NCBI GenBank assembly: GCA_034008185.1
Contig: CM067084.1
Span: forward strand, 68,482,612-68,546,611
DNA: 64,000 bases
Origin: Gorsachius magnificus
Taxonomy: Eukaryota > Chordata > Aves > Pelecaniformes > Ardeidae
Direction: 5' to 3'
Below the pieces are notes generated by a model. The model was not told where the DNA came from, searched no databases, and saw only the letters and a program-made list of their open reading frames with translations. The position numbers were made by a program, and so were the translations under genes. This document shows positions 12,201-25,559 of this stretch, one piece after another; position 1 is the stretch's first letter, and each line of letters starts with the position of its first letter.

Positions 12201-14184
12201 AAACGCTTTAGCTCTGCTCTCCTGTAGTGTTTGAGGTGTTTGGTCTGCTGCCATCAGATGTCGGGAAGAGCTGGGGGGGTACGAAGAACGTTTCTGTGCC
12301 AGTGCGGACAACTGGTTCCAGTGCTGCCATGGCACAGGACAGCCCTTCCCACAGCGAGCGCCCATCCTGCCCATGCAGGATGCCCTGCGCCCTCGGCAGG
12401 GGCACCAGCGGGGCCAGCCTGGCTCACCAAGCCAGCTGCACAGCATCTGACTGTCCTCTGCACGCTGCTGCCTTGCTAAAGTGCCTGTTTTCTCTAAACC
12501 TAAAGTCGCCAGTGTCAGGGACAATATTGTCAGGCACTGACGATAAAGAATATCCTCTCCCAAATCAGCCTTGCTGCTTATTCCACAGCCAGCCTGGTGT
12601 TTTTGTGACCGCTTACACTAGCCCAAAAGCCCAGGGAGCAAACTAGGCTCCCTTGGACCTTGCCCATGGCCAAGAAGCTGTGGGCAATGCCTTGTGGTGC
12701 AGACTTGTTCACTGGCTGTGAAATCAGCTGAAATCAGTGCAGGGTTTGAAAGACATTTAGATGAAATCCAAATCAAATGCAGAAAGAGCCTTGCTTCCCT
12801 TCTCAGATCTCAGGGAGAGTTTACAAGGCTGATAGTTATAAAACCATCATGTGATATCAGACCTTACCCAATACTTGGCATTTTCAGCTGCCTTTGCAGC
12901 TAGCAACTCAAACCTACACTTATTCCTCAGTAGGGTTGGGATGCTGGCCTGAGACGCTTTGTGGCCAGGTATTGAAGTGCCTTGCAGAAACTTCGATGCT
13001 CAGGAGATATTAAGCACCTGCCGCCTGAAATTTTGTTGTCTTTGGTATGGATCAAGCCAGGTTCCCAAAATTCAAGTACCCCTGAAATCACCTGTGAATT
13101 AAGGAAAATGTTGGGTTTGAACAGCAAACAGCAAATCTTATACAAAAGGCATAGAGAGGAAAAAAATGCCATTTTTCCCTGACTCCTCTCATGTATTTCA
13201 TGTGAAGGTTTAATATTCTGCTCATCCTTTAACTCTGATTTACCTATTTTTAGGGCTAATAAACATCCAGTAAAGATGCCTGAAAGCTCTCTCCGTCTTT
13301 CCTTAAATGAGTATTTTGAAAGGGGCTTAGCCTATATCTAGCAAATTCTAATCCCTATGAGCTAAACTTCGGAAGCGAGCGAGGAATGTAGGTAGAAAGC
13401 TTTTCCCTTTCAAAGTCGGAGGGTAATAGCACGTCCTTTCTATTCCAAAGTCAGAGTGAAGACAAGTTCCTCTTGATGAAAGCGCCACAGTTAATCCGTC
13501 TCAGGATTGGTGTCTCCATGTAGCACCCTGGGGAACTAGAATAAAAAGACGTGTTTTTTGCCTGGTGAGCTGTAGAGTTACAGTGCAGGAAAATCCTTGT
13601 TGTACAGTACGCTATATTGTTTCGCTAATGTATTTTTTCTGTGCTCTGAATGAAGCGCTTATATGCAGGGAAATTGGCTTTGAGGCAGCGGATGAAATCG
13701 TAGCGGTGTCAGTGCTCTGCCTCGCAGCAGAACAAGCGACCAGCTGATGGATCACGTTAAATGGCAGAAGACTGGATCCCACCATCGTTTCTCATGGTAG
13801 CAAACCTGTAAACATGGGGAGCTGCTGTGTTAACGCCCGCAAGGCTACTCCAGAAAGGAGGATAAAGCCAACGCATTTATTAAGGAGTCAGGCTCCATCC
13901 TCGTGGATTAACTGTGACCATCGGTTGAAGAGAGCAAACTTTTATTTTCCTCCTGACTTATTTTTAATTGCATTGCAAAATGTTCCCAAACCTCGCATAT
14001 TTCAGTTCACTGTGTTTTTTGACATATTCAGGATGGAAAAAGGCAAGGTTGGCTCCTTTGGTGGAAGTTGTCTGACAGTGATTTTTTTCTCCCTTTTTGC
14101 TGTTGCATTCTTCAAACAAGCTGCTTTTGGGAGTGGGACCTGATTTATTTCTGCAGTGCTGAACATGAAAACTATTTATTTATC
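9274..14184. other. Intergenic DNA, no gene recognised
   Basis: The first part is AT-rich (to about 9950). A GC-rich patch at 11140-11560, ending at a poly-T run (11605-11624), gives several overlapping long frames on both strands without recognisable protein. A second GC-rich patch is at 12270-12440. No transposon was recognised. Confidence 0.45.
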
Positions 14185-14263
14185 AGAGAATCGTGGAATG
14201 GTTTGGGTTGGAAGGGACCTTTAAGGACCATCTAGTCCAACCCCCTCTGCTGCGGGCAGGGGT
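14185..14263 (-). mobile_element. CR1 LINE 3'-end fragment
   Basis: AGAATCGTGGAATGGTTTGG then TTGGAAGGGACCTTTAAGGA and CCATCTAGTCCAACCCCCT is the well-known reverse complement of the bird CR1 3' tail, so the element lies on the minus strand. Only about 80 bp remain, and the tail octamers are reduced to one. This 5'-truncated form is typical of CR1 and supports an avian (or other sauropsid) source. Confidence 0.9.
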
Positions 14264-15594
14264 TTGCTGCAGGGCTGTGAAGGGTCCTCACCAGCCGCGC
14301 AGGGCCATGGTGCGAGCAGCTTGCACTGGCACACACACCGGGGAGTTCCTGTTTTGCTGATTTTATCAGTGTATTGCCCCATGGTATGATTCCTCTCAAC
14401 TCCAAATGAAAGCTGACATTCTGTTTGTGAGCTTTTGCTGTTTGCTATTTGTTATTACAGAGCTGTTCAGATGTAAGGAGTGAGAGAGCGCCACAGTTTT
14501 CAAAGACATCATTGCCACAAGGTATTTGTGTGGTCAGGGGATAAAAAATAGCCAGGCTGTTTCTTCCAACTTCAGAAAAACATTTTCTTTGAATACGCTC
14601 TTTCGCTTTCTGAAGAGTCACCATTATATCCAAACCCAGACTGTTCACAAAAAGCTCAACGCTAGATGAAAGGTTTTCACCATGCAGTTCCTGGGGACTA
14701 ATGGGAGAGTACTTCGTCAGTGCTCACTGTTAATCTGTTTAATCTGGCCCTGCAACTGGGGTGTGATGGGGTTTGCAGTCAGCTGATGGTGTGTGGAGTC
14801 AAACCTCATGCAAGGCTCAGACTGACAACTCAAACTGGTTCCTTCCAAAGCACATATGGCACAGGAAATCCCAAATTAATGATCATCCAAGTTTAACTAA
14901 CCATCTGGAAATCAGTTTCCATTAAAAAAAGTGTTTGGCAGAGCATCGGTGCAGTATAAGCAAGCCCATGCTCTTGCACGCTGAGGGCTTTGGAAAGGCA
15001 GCTCTTCGCCTTACCACTTGATGCTTCAAGGAAGCATCAGACTCTGGCCAATCTTTTCTACCTTTCCTTCCCCTCTCAAAATCCCCTTTGCCCAGTTCAG
15101 CTTTTCCATCAGATTGTCAGGCTAGCATTCGTTCTGATGACAGGGAAAGTTAAGTGGCTTAATTTGTTCTTAAAAATGGGGAATTTCCTCATGTTCTGGG
15201 CCTGTCCTAGTAAACCTGGCTCCATCTCAAAAAAAAAAATTAGTGTTCTCTATTTTGCAAACCTCATCACATTCACCATTCCAAAGAACAGCGATGGCTG
15301 GTGAAATCAGCTGCTCTTACATTTCATTACTGTAATACAGCAGTTAAAGCAATTCCTTTCTGTACTGTTCAAAGCTTTCTCTACTCTCTAGAGCAGAAAT
15401 TTGTCAGGAAAGAAAAATTCTTATAACTTCATTTGTAGATGTCAATGAGCTGCTGTAATATTTGATCTATTTGGTTTTATACCGTACATTATCCTGAAGA
15501 CATGTTTGTTCTTACCCTCACCTGACAATTACCTACTGTGCATGTATTGCTTTGGCAACAGTGTCCTCTTCATCAGCTCATCATTCTTATTCCA

Positions 15595-15628
15595 GCCAAA
15601 TTCTCAGCTGGTGTAGACACTTTTGGGA
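15595..15628 (+). repeat. Decayed ancient palindromic repeat copy
   Basis: GCCAAATTCTCAGCTGGTGT followed by AGAC matches the GCCAGATTCTCAGCTGGTGTAAAT arm of the same ancient family as at 8444. It is very short. Confidence 0.33.
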
Positions 15629-15984
15629 TGGGCAGTTAATAATGTTTTAGGATCCAACCCCTAGTGCTTCTGACCTGAGGATCTCAAAGCACTGGAAAAA
15701 TGTTCACTGTTTTTTCTCAAGAAATACTCCAACTTTTTCTGAGATGCTCAAGTCTAAGCATATTTTGTCACCCACCTTGTTACACAGCTTTCTGAGCTGG
15801 ACAAATAATTCACAGTGATATTAGGTGAATATTTTAATTAATTATTTGAATGTTGTCAATAGCATATCTGAAGGGGGAGAATAATTTGAGGGGTTTTTGG
15901 GGTTTTTTTTTATTATTTGCTGAATATTTAAGATTCCCCAAAATAGGAAAATATGACTATTAGATCTTCTGAGGTCAAGTCTTT

Positions 15985-16036
15985 ATACTTCTAGCCTCAA
16001 GTCTCAATTTCCTTCTTTGCAAATGGGAACTGCTAT
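15985..16036 (+). repeat. Possible MIR SINE fragment
   Basis: GTCTCAATTTCCTTCTTTGC followed by AAATGGGAACTG resembles the MIR core (CCTCAGTTTCCTCATCTGTAAAATGGG) in the sense orientation with several changes. Confidence 0.3.
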
Positions 16037-19000
16037 GAGAACAAAAATTTGGCTTGCACTGGCTTCTATATTCTGGCGTGTGTTATGAAAGCACTGTCAT
16101 ATTCCATTTTTATCAACTATTTTGGGTTAAAAGACAACTATTTGACTGATAATTAACACGCCTGTGCCTTTACGGAGTCTCAGTCTTGAAGCAATATATG
16201 AAATGTCAAGGAGGTAAAGGCAAAGGTTAAAGATGCTTAATGTCTTGCGGATAAAACAGTGCCAGGATAGGTTTTGTAACTTTTTGAAGAGGAGGTTGCT
16301 ATTTCTTTCAGAGCAGCTGTATGATTTTTTTTTTTTTTTTCTCATCACAACTCTGCATGCATTAGTCTCCTACGGGGCAAATTGCTTTATTTAACATGCC
16401 ACAGAAAGCTACTGCTGTTGCATCAGGGAGATGGAATGCTTCTCTTAAACTGTAATGCCAATAATTGCCTTTGGACTTCCACACAAAGAAAGTTTTGGTC
16501 TTCAAACTGCCTGGAAGGGTTTGTCTGTAATTGCTGTAATGTACAATCACTCCTAGAATGAAAAGGAAAATGACATATATTTAGAAAGTTCAATAAGAAC
16601 AGTGCAAACAAGCAACGCTATTATCCACGGCGGTGAATGAGCCCCATGCTCTGAGGCTGAGCCTCAGAAATTGTTTTATTGCACATGGTGAGCAGACACA
16701 CTGTTAATATAAAAGTATAATGAAAGCAGTTGGAGTAACCACAAGAACATCCTCTGCAGCATCGATGTTTTGTTAAACATATTTGTCTGAATTCATACCA
16801 GGCAACTGGGCTGACAGATTATTTGTGTCTGGATTCTTCCTCTCCGTGCTGATCCACAGCAGAATAGGTATATCCCATTTACACGTGGAAAAACTCATTG
16901 CCTTCAACCTTCAGGGCAATTCAAAGGCAAAATAGGGCGTATTTTCTAAGCCTCAAAACTGTTAAAACTCGAGATACACTTTCAGGGAGATACTTTGGCT
17001 GAATCTCGTGACATTTGTTAAGCTGTTTCCTGAGTTTGACCCCACTTCCCTGCCCAGCCACGGCCCTGCTGCTGACCTGCAAACCTCAAAACTTGCAGGT
17101 CCTCAGCTGTCTGCACTGTCAGAATAAGGACAGTAGAGAAAGAGGTTGCTGATACGGATGTAAGCCAATGGTGACCTAAAATGCTCACCATTGCTTAGCA
17201 GAAGTTCATATAATTTCCTCCCAGCAGTGGGAAGCTGGCTTACTGGTCACCTACAGCCTCGGTAGCTCTTAGCGGGGTCAACCTACAGAAGTTTAAAGCC
17301 GGGGAGGATGGAGACCGCTCTGCTGATATTGTGTAGCTGCAAGAATAAATGGAAATTCCAAAAGGGGAAGGAACAATTAATCCTTTTTTACTGAAAACCT
17401 TCACAGGACTTGAAAAGAGTTGTTAAAACTCTCTGCAGAATAATCTTTTGGGCAGGGAAGAAAATTCTAGATCAGACGCTTGCATACAACTTCTACTATT
17501 CCCTTGTCTTCTACCCACTCACAAAGCAATTATTTTCTTGTCATCCTATTCATTGCTAAGAAAAAAGTAGCTGTGTTGTCCTAAATGACAAACTATCTCC
17601 AAATGCGGAATAACTGAGTGAAGCATATGAATTCCAGGACAGGGATCGATCATGTCTTTTCATGAAAAAGTGTGGGTTTAGTATTCAAACTAAAGAGAGA
17701 GATTAAAAAAAAAAAAAAAGTGTCAACGCATTTCTGACACTATCAGGATACGTATGAGTTTTTCTGCCATGTTCCTTTCCAAACCTGACTTTTTTAAAAA
17801 AAATGTTTGCTTACAAAATGTCTAACGCTTCCTCCAGGTGTGTGTAGCTCAGGCTAGCTAACCAGTAATGCTGCCACTAACTGACGTTTCATTTCTGTAT
17901 ATTTTCTGATTTTGCTAAATCAAAGAATTAAAAGCAAAACACAGTCCTTGGGGATATCTAGGTGTAAATCCTCCTGCAGTGCACTTGCACCAGTGAAGCA
18001 ATATCTTTTACTGGTCCCCTGCTGGTGTGTGATAGGGATGTGTGTCATAAAAACGATGCTCAAAACCACAATATACAACGTGGCTGCACCTTCATTTGGA
18101 TTATTAAAATAATGATGATAATCTGTGTAAGAGAAATTCAGTCCTCAGTTTGAGGTGGCATTGCCCTGGTACTTCACCTAGAAAAGTTACAACATTTACG
18201 GAAATGCTGTAGCTCGTATTTACATGCATTCTTTAAATCATGACATAGCTGGATCAGAAACCACAAATAATTTTTCCTCTTTGCTTCTGTATTTGCTTGG
18301 ATTAAGCTTCCCCCACTGCACTGCTGCCCTGCAGATGGACATGGAGAAGCAGGTAACAAACATTTTGGTAGTTCAGCTCTCCCTGGTCCCCACTTGGCAG
18401 TTCCCCTTCCCAGCCTCTGCCATCGCCTAGTCCTGCTCCCCAGCTGCATCTCAGCATCCTCACCCCCCCAGACAGGGGAGCCCCTCAGCCTCTGCCAGTG
18501 TTTATTGATAACAAATTCAAGTGTTTTGGCAACTGATAAGGCACATTGTGGCTTTTGTAAATTATAGTGTAGGCAGCTCTGCTTGCAGTTCTGTCTTTCT
18601 AAGAGTCCATGAGGTACAGGATCAGACGGCAAACGGTGGCTTTGAAACGTGTTTTCTGTTTCATTATCTGAAAACATCAGTGTCCATCTGATCTCTGGTA
18701 GAGGGACGGTCCTAACAGCATGTGTTTGGGGGTTTGTTATAGAAATCCAAACCTGTTGTGCTCCTAAATTTTTAAGATGGAAGTTCTGCTGCAGGAGGAA
18801 GGGTCTAGGGTGTTGTGAAAATCATCTATGTTTTGCCAAAAATTAAAAAAAAAAAATTTGTTCAAACATAAAACTGAGTTTCATTTTTTTAGTTTCTCTT
18901 ATGTTAAAAAGAGAGTGAAAAGTGTTAAAATAAAAAGCAGTTTTGAATAGAAAAAAATATTTTGATGTCTTCGGAATTAGAAAGAGAAGAGGTTGACTGA

Positions 19001-19755
19001 AAAAATGACACAGATTTGATAACATTTGATTTTGGCTGATCCAAGTGCACATTTTTCAATGAAATATTGTTTCAGACAGCAGCTAGATCTACTTGGAGGA
19101 CTGTTACCATATGTGCAGTTCTTTCCTGCTCAGTTTCCTTATAAAAGACATTCCCTGCAATCTACATTTCCCTCTTTCTCTTCCCCCACGAAAGCAAACC
19201 TACAGCACATCCCTATTGACCTCCTCATTTTTTCTTTCCGAAGTTCTGCTCAGCCCATGCCAGTCCTGCCACAAACTCTCTTTGCCTCTGCGTCCTCCCT
19301 TCATTCCCACAAACCCTGCACACCAGTTTTCCCCAAACCCTTCATCCCTCCTTCTAGCCCCCTGCTCCCCTGTTCCAATGGGATATTTGGGAGAGCAGAA
19401 CAATAGGAAACAGCAAGGCAGGCTTGGAAAACTTGAAATTACTTACACATACATGTTGGTCCAAGAGGACAAAGGTTTCATTTGGTTTAAAACAGGACAG
19501 TTCTGCTGACATGATAAAATTAGCACTGATTTAGAAGTTTTCCTATCACAATTTCAAACTGGCTCAGTTGTGGACTGCATGTGTGTGTGAGAGAGAGAGA
19601 AAACCTGGAGCGATGAAGGCTGTTGGTCTGTCTCTCTGAAATGCAGGGAAGTCGAGCATTGCCAACATGGAACACTGGTTTTAAGTTTTATCTGAAGAAG
19701 CCACCAATCACTTTGCTGCACAAAATTCCTACCTCCCAAAAAATGGTTGTATTTC

Positions 19756-19820
19756 CTGGGGAGGGATGCAATATCAAACCAGAACTTTCTGTTCTGGTTT
19801 GATATTGCATCCCTCCCCAG
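19756..19820. repeat. Perfect 30-bp inverted repeat with 5-nt loop
   Basis: The arm 19756-19785 (starts CTGGGGAGGGATGC, ends AAACCAGAAC) is the exact reverse complement of 19791-19820, with TTTCT between. There is no mismatch in 30 bp and no extension beyond either end. It is not flanked by recognisable transposon ends. A fold-back template switch, a young MITE-like remnant or a sequencing/assembly fold-back artefact could each give this. Confidence 0.95.
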
Positions 19821-22800
19821 ATGTACAGCTTTAGTCCACCCTTAAAGTAAGTCTTGGTGCATCCTGACTTATGGTGTTGTGACTGAGACCTCCATGAAAA
19901 CAGCTGCTGGGCATAGTTACAGCCATTGGCTCTTTTTGCTGAACTTCGGTGTCTCACATGAATTGCAACTGCCTGTATAGCTGGGTTTGCTGTATCCAAA
20001 GGAGAGAAGAGGAGACTTGCTCTGAACTTGACAGCCAGAATAGTCACACTAGAGACTTAAACCCACTTAGCTAGAGATGATCCAACGATGTGTGAAGTAA
20101 TGCCTTCAACTCGTGCGTTCCACAAGTACGCATTTTGACTCCTGTTTTCCTCTTTTGATTTGCTAAAAATCCCTAAGTCCCTTTACTTCTTTCCTAGGAT
20201 TATGCTATGAAACATTCAGCATTTTGCAAGATTGCACCCATACTTGAAAACTTTCTTCCCATCACTTCCCCGCCACTCCCCGCCAAATTTACACAGATCA
20301 AAGCTGATCAAAGAGTAGCAGTGGTAGTTCCACTGCTTGGTTAGGCACTCTGATCTGCTAAAATCTAGATGTGGAGCAAAGGAATCTAAAAAAAAAACCC
20401 CTATCCCAAAGAGTGGTTCTCAGGCAGCTCTTTTGTGTGGGGATCATATACTTGACACCATGCCTTATGTGGAATGCACATCAAATCACCTGGAGACTCC
20501 ACATCAATGGTAGTTATGTGCATGCATGTACCACAAAGAGAATAGACCCTTAAACCAGTTGGGTGCATGAGACAGGGGAAAAAAAAAAAAAGTCTAAAGA
20601 GTGTAAATCTAGAGGGGTACATCCACTTTTTGTTTTGATTTACCTCTCTGCTCTGCCTTATGCCTTTTTTTGTTTTGTCGTTTAATGTTTTAATGGATGG
20701 ATTTACAAAAAGGACTTTCCTAGTGCAGCCAGGGCTTTATTTTATAAGGTTCTGTCCTTAATCTAACACATCTGTGTTATCTGATCCAAGACTGCCCATA
20801 GGACAGAGGGCCAGATTCTTAGCTCCCATGCGCTCGTCTCGTAGACTTCAAGGGGGTTGCACTAACTGCAGCAAGTCGATGGCTTGCTCTTGTTTGTTGT
20901 TGAACTCTTAAGTGTTACCATATTTTTCCTTTAACTGTTACTGAAGCCCATACCCAGTACCACTCAGACAAAATTATTTCCTCTGGCCTGAGCTGATTTT
21001 TGCTCCAGGCTGGCATTTACTAATTTCAGGGAGGTTTTGCTATCACAGTGAACAGGACCGAAACAAGCCCCTTGTAGGAGTCAATGGACTTCAGTATTTA
21101 GAAAAAGGATTTTTGCACTTCAGAACTGAGTCCTGGGTTAAGGTCCCTTTGCCCCTTTCAATCTAGGAATGGCAGGGATGTTATAATAGAAAGTGAAATA
21201 AAATAAAACAGAACAGACAAATAAACAAAAAACTAGGAAACTGCCTGCTTGTATTCCAGGATGAAGTGGGTAAACTCTGGGTTTACCTTCCACTAAACAC
21301 TCAAGAGTGAAAAGCAATGCCTTTCCCTGATCTTGGCTATTCTTTCAGTGATGTGAGTAAGCCCAATGGGCCTGCCCAAGAAACTGAGTAAAACCTCAGT
21401 GAAGCCAAGCGTGCGCTCTCAAGCTCCACGCCTCTCCTGCTGCACCCCCACCAGCTGCTGCTAGACCATTGCTGGGGTTTTGCCCACCCTGCTGCTGGGC
21501 AGTCCATCTTAAACAGAGATATCTGACCACATCAAGGACCAAAATTTAACAGGACCTCCCCTGTGACACTGGAAAACAGGCTCTGCTACTGCCAAGTACA
21601 GCCATCCTCTCCCCTCTGGGAGTCCCCACCATTTCCTCCTGATCCTCGCTTCCCAGATTTCTTTCTGAGATGCAAAGAAATAAGGATGACAAGCAAGGGC
21701 AGCCAATTCCATATTTCATGCACCAAATCCCAGCTTTGTTTCCATCTGGCACACGCGCCCTGACCCCAGGTGACAGCAGCCCATGCATTTGCAGCACGCC
21801 CCCAATGGCTTTGTGCCTGGCTGGGACCAAGCACCCAGTGAGGGAGGCCATGGAGACAGAGCGAGGACATGGTCCTCTGCTGTGGGACATACACCTCCAA
21901 ACAAGCTGCTGGTCTCAAATGTTGGGAGAAGAAAAGCAAAAGGAAGATATGAGGCCCGTAGTACATGTATGTTTCCACAGAAGTGGATAATATGTGCTGC
22001 TTGGGTTTTAATCAGAATCTCTGGTATTACAACCTATCTAATGGCTCCTGTCCACACAGCCGGCAGGTATCCTAAGCATACAAACTGCACAGACGTGTTA
22101 AAAGAAGGAGGAAAAGTGATGGATAACCCAGTGCAGGGTGTGAAATCAAGTGTAATAGATAGCTGTGGATGTTAGCTCAGAGATCTACAAAGAAAAAGTC
22201 CTTTCATGTATCTTTGAGCTGTGGTGAATCCCATGATCTTTTTTAGGCATGCATGAGGAGCAGAAATGACTCCATATCCAAACATGGCCTACAGTTGTTT
22301 CACAGGGCTCCCCTTCAAGGCTAGTGTCCAGGGCAGAGGGAAGGCCCATCTGCAGAGAACTGGCATGCCTCTCCACCTCTCAGGCCCTACGGAGGACTGC
22401 AGGAAGCCCTGTAAGCCTAGCTCCTTGAGTAGCTCCTCCATGATACCACCTAAGTAATTCACAAGTGCAGTCCGCACGGCTGCTCCTAGGAGGTTGTCTT
22501 TTTTTTGGGCAGTAGGACGACTGCTCAGTGATAGACCTGAAGTTTACTGATGTTGAGACATGGGGAGCATAAGCATGGGGTAGCAACAGGCTCAAACAGC
22601 ATCACTGTACACCATCCAAGTTGAAGTTCACACTGTAATAACAAACCCAGGTCTTATGCCTGTACTTTAAGAAAGATACAGTGACATTGGAGTGAGTGTC
22701 AACACGACCTACACAGATGGGTCTAGAGACTGAGGACACGAGCAGGCAGCTGGAGAAACAGCTCCAGGTGGTCACATGTACGAAAAGAAAGCAAGAGAGA

Positions 22801-24366
22801 GGGTTTCATCTCCTTATAGGAGGCAAGATCGTGCACCACTTAATTTAGCAGGAATAGTCACAGGGAACAACAGCCAGAGAGTTACACTGGAACCAAAACA
22901 ATCTTCTTGCTGCACGGATAATTAACTACTAAAACAGTCTCCGAATTTCAGTGATGACTTAGTATTTCCAGCTTAAGAACGCCTACCTTTTTGGAAGCTA
23001 TCTTTTATCCAAATACACACTCTTTTGAACTCAACACTATTGTAAGTGGATGAAATGCAATGGCCTGTAATGTATATAGGAAGTCATATGAAGCAATTTG
23101 ATGTTCCCATCACTCCTTAGACATTATAAATTAACCCAGAAACTTCTCAGGGTGGTGACAGATGTGGAGACTGCAACTCCTAGAGCAAAATCCTCCGTTT
23201 CAAGCAATGCAGTCAGAATGCTGTGATCAAGCCTGACCATTGCATGGATTCACTGCCTTCTGCAAGATCGCATTGTCTGCAGGCTGGGCTCCTATATGCA
23301 AATTAAGAGCAGCCCTTGGGCCCTGGTGCTTTTCCAGCACGACCCTCCTTTAAGTGAAGACGAGCTCTGGGTTGGAATAAGTGCTTGGCTCCATATGGAG
23401 AGAGTGGCGAGTGCTCCCCGTCATTTGGTTCCCACCGACCCAGGCAGGAACTTGGGGCACTCTGTGTTTAAGGATTGCACCCAGCAGAAGGGGGCTTGTC
23501 GTGTTTTGTTTTGTATTTTACTTAGTAATCGGGTTAAGTCCTTTCACCAGCTCCCATAAAGATACCTGAAAAACGTCATTGCAAGCTAATCTTTAAATAA
23601 CACGCCGCCCTTATGGTGCTGAGCCAGGGAACGCATCCCAGCTGGTTCCTACGTCCTCGTGCCTGGAGAAGCCTCTGGCTGATTCCGCTGTTAGTATCTC
23701 TGCCGCACTCCGACATGTGCACAGGTTCCTCCCTCCCGCTGCAAGCGATTCGTTTTTCTGAACCCTGCAAACTGACAGCGCTGCTAACTAAAAGACCGAG
23801 CGCCTCACATGTTCCTATATTGATTCCTTTTGGGACAAGTTTAACTTAAAGAATCCCATAGAAGCAGCATGGAAGACGTAGTCAGCGCTTTACGTCAGCC
23901 TTCCAAAGCATGACACAAACATAAATACAACTAGCTCAAAGGAAAAGGAGGAAATCTGCATCAAACAAAATTACTGACCGTAGTTTTAATTCAGGAAAAA
24001 GTAGGGTTTGCTGCATCTTTACACCTGAGGGTAAAAAAAGGGTTTAAAAGAGTAAAAATAAGGAGATTAGTAGAAAATATGCTCTTTCGAAAGCAGCGGC
24101 TGTTTATTGTACTTAATTTGGTTTTCTTGTCTTACAAGTTCTGCGTATACTTCAGCAGAAAATGAATTTTGTCAAATGACTAAAGATAAGATTATTGCAG
24201 ATCCTTAGAAAGAGAAAGCATAAGAACACTTAAAATCCCCAAGGTCTGTTTTATATGCTCCACTCTAAGTGTGCTGTGGATTTCAACGAGACCTACTCCC
24301 ATGAAATTATCAGAAAGTTGAAAAAGTCCTTTACAGGCACCCAGGGACCAATCTGAAACCTGAGAG
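19821..24366. other. Intergenic DNA, no gene recognised
   Basis: Mixed-composition unique DNA includes one old repeat copy at 20808. The CpG-retaining block 23500-24050 is complex and could be regulatory. Overlapping frames at 21500-21990 on both strands are chance in a locally GC-rich patch. Confidence 0.45.
20808..20865 (+). repeat. Decayed ancient palindromic repeat copy
   Basis: GGGCCAGATTCTTAGCTCCC followed 19 bp later by TAGACTTCAAGGGGG follows the order of the same family (GGGCCAGATTCTCAGCT ... TTGACTTCAATGGGG). Confidence 0.33.
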
Positions 24367-24368
24367 AG

Positions 24369-24427
24369 GAAGGGAAGGGAAGGGAAGGGAAGGGAAGGGA
24401 AGGGAAGGGAAGGGAAGGGAAGGGAAA
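24369..24427 (+). repeat. (AAGGG)n pentanucleotide microsatellite
   Basis: About eleven to twelve uninterrupted AAGGG units occur. The purine strand can form triplex or G-quadruplex structures, and the array is likely length-polymorphic. Confidence 0.95.
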
Positions 24428-25559
24428 AGCTACAGACAGTTTGGGTCACTGCATTTTGGGCAAAGAATTGGAATAGCCTGTTGTTTTGATAGATCACTGA
24501 TTTCTTCAGTTGGTCCAGCTTCTCTATATCACCTCAAGCTGGAAAATGTTTTTGCTCTTGCTCCTTGCATTCCACACAGTCATTTTAGCAAATATGAATG
24601 CAATGCCCACTAAAGCTGCCGTCCTTCATCAGGTATTCCTTTGGGAAGCAGCATGGGAAGGAGAAGCCAAGGCTGTTGCATTGTGGGTGCAGGCTGGCCC
24701 AGGCAAGGACGGTGGGGAGAGGTGGTACCTTTCGCCCTGTCTGGGAGAAGTGGGGTGTGTGGCTTCAGACAGCTCCTGCACGCTGGGATGCAGGTGGCTC
24801 TCCATCACAGGAGGGTCATGAAGGACAGCAAGGGGAGCTGTGGGGTGAGACCCCAAACCAGCCCTCCTCTCCCTGGAAATGTCTGGCCTTGCAGCAGTGG
24901 AAGGTGTAACAGGGAAAACTGGGGTTGCAGCTCTCCAGGACAGCTTTTGCCTGGAAGCTCCAGTGTGTTGTAGACATGGGCTGGATGATGAGCATTTGGG
25001 GACCGGCTGCTTTAACGACTTCCCTGTCTAGTGGGTACTACCTTGGAGGTGGCCAAGACTTACAGGGCTGAGCAGGGTTGGGGAGGCAAATGGAGGGAGG
25101 CTGGGACAAGAAGGGGTGAAGCAGAGCCAGGTCAGGAAAGGAGATGCAGCAGACATGGGGGGTGCTGCAGGGCATGGGAAGAGGGTTGCCATGGGGGGGA
25201 TGCAGCAGCACTGGGTGAGGGAAAGCTTTGAGGCTGGGCAGGGAAGGGTGAGTGCACGAGCCTGGTCCAGGAAAGGGATTTCTGTAGGGCTGTGCGGGTA
25301 CCAGCGGCAGCTGGGTTGGTCTGGGTGGGCAGCGTTGGAGAAGGATGCTGCAGGGGGATACCTGGCTGCAGGTGAGTTTCATGGCCAGCCGGCCGAGAGC
25401 TCAGCTGCAGGGGACATCCCCCCCTCACCCCTTCCCTGCCTTACCCGGCTGGGAGCGGGCTGGGGGTGGCCGCTGTCACCTGGCTCGGGGCTTTCAAGGC
25501 GAAAACACTTTTTGAACTCCTTCGAGTAAGATTACAGAAAAGTCTCACGGTGCCTGTTT

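Larger units (their letters stand above)
14264..19755. other. Intergenic DNA, no gene recognised
   Basis: This AT-rich unique sequence has poly-T/poly-A runs (16326-16340, 17704-17719) and old repeat fragments listed separately. The block 15370-15560 is complex and could be regulatory. Frames of 60-170 codons show no family signature. Confidence 0.45.
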
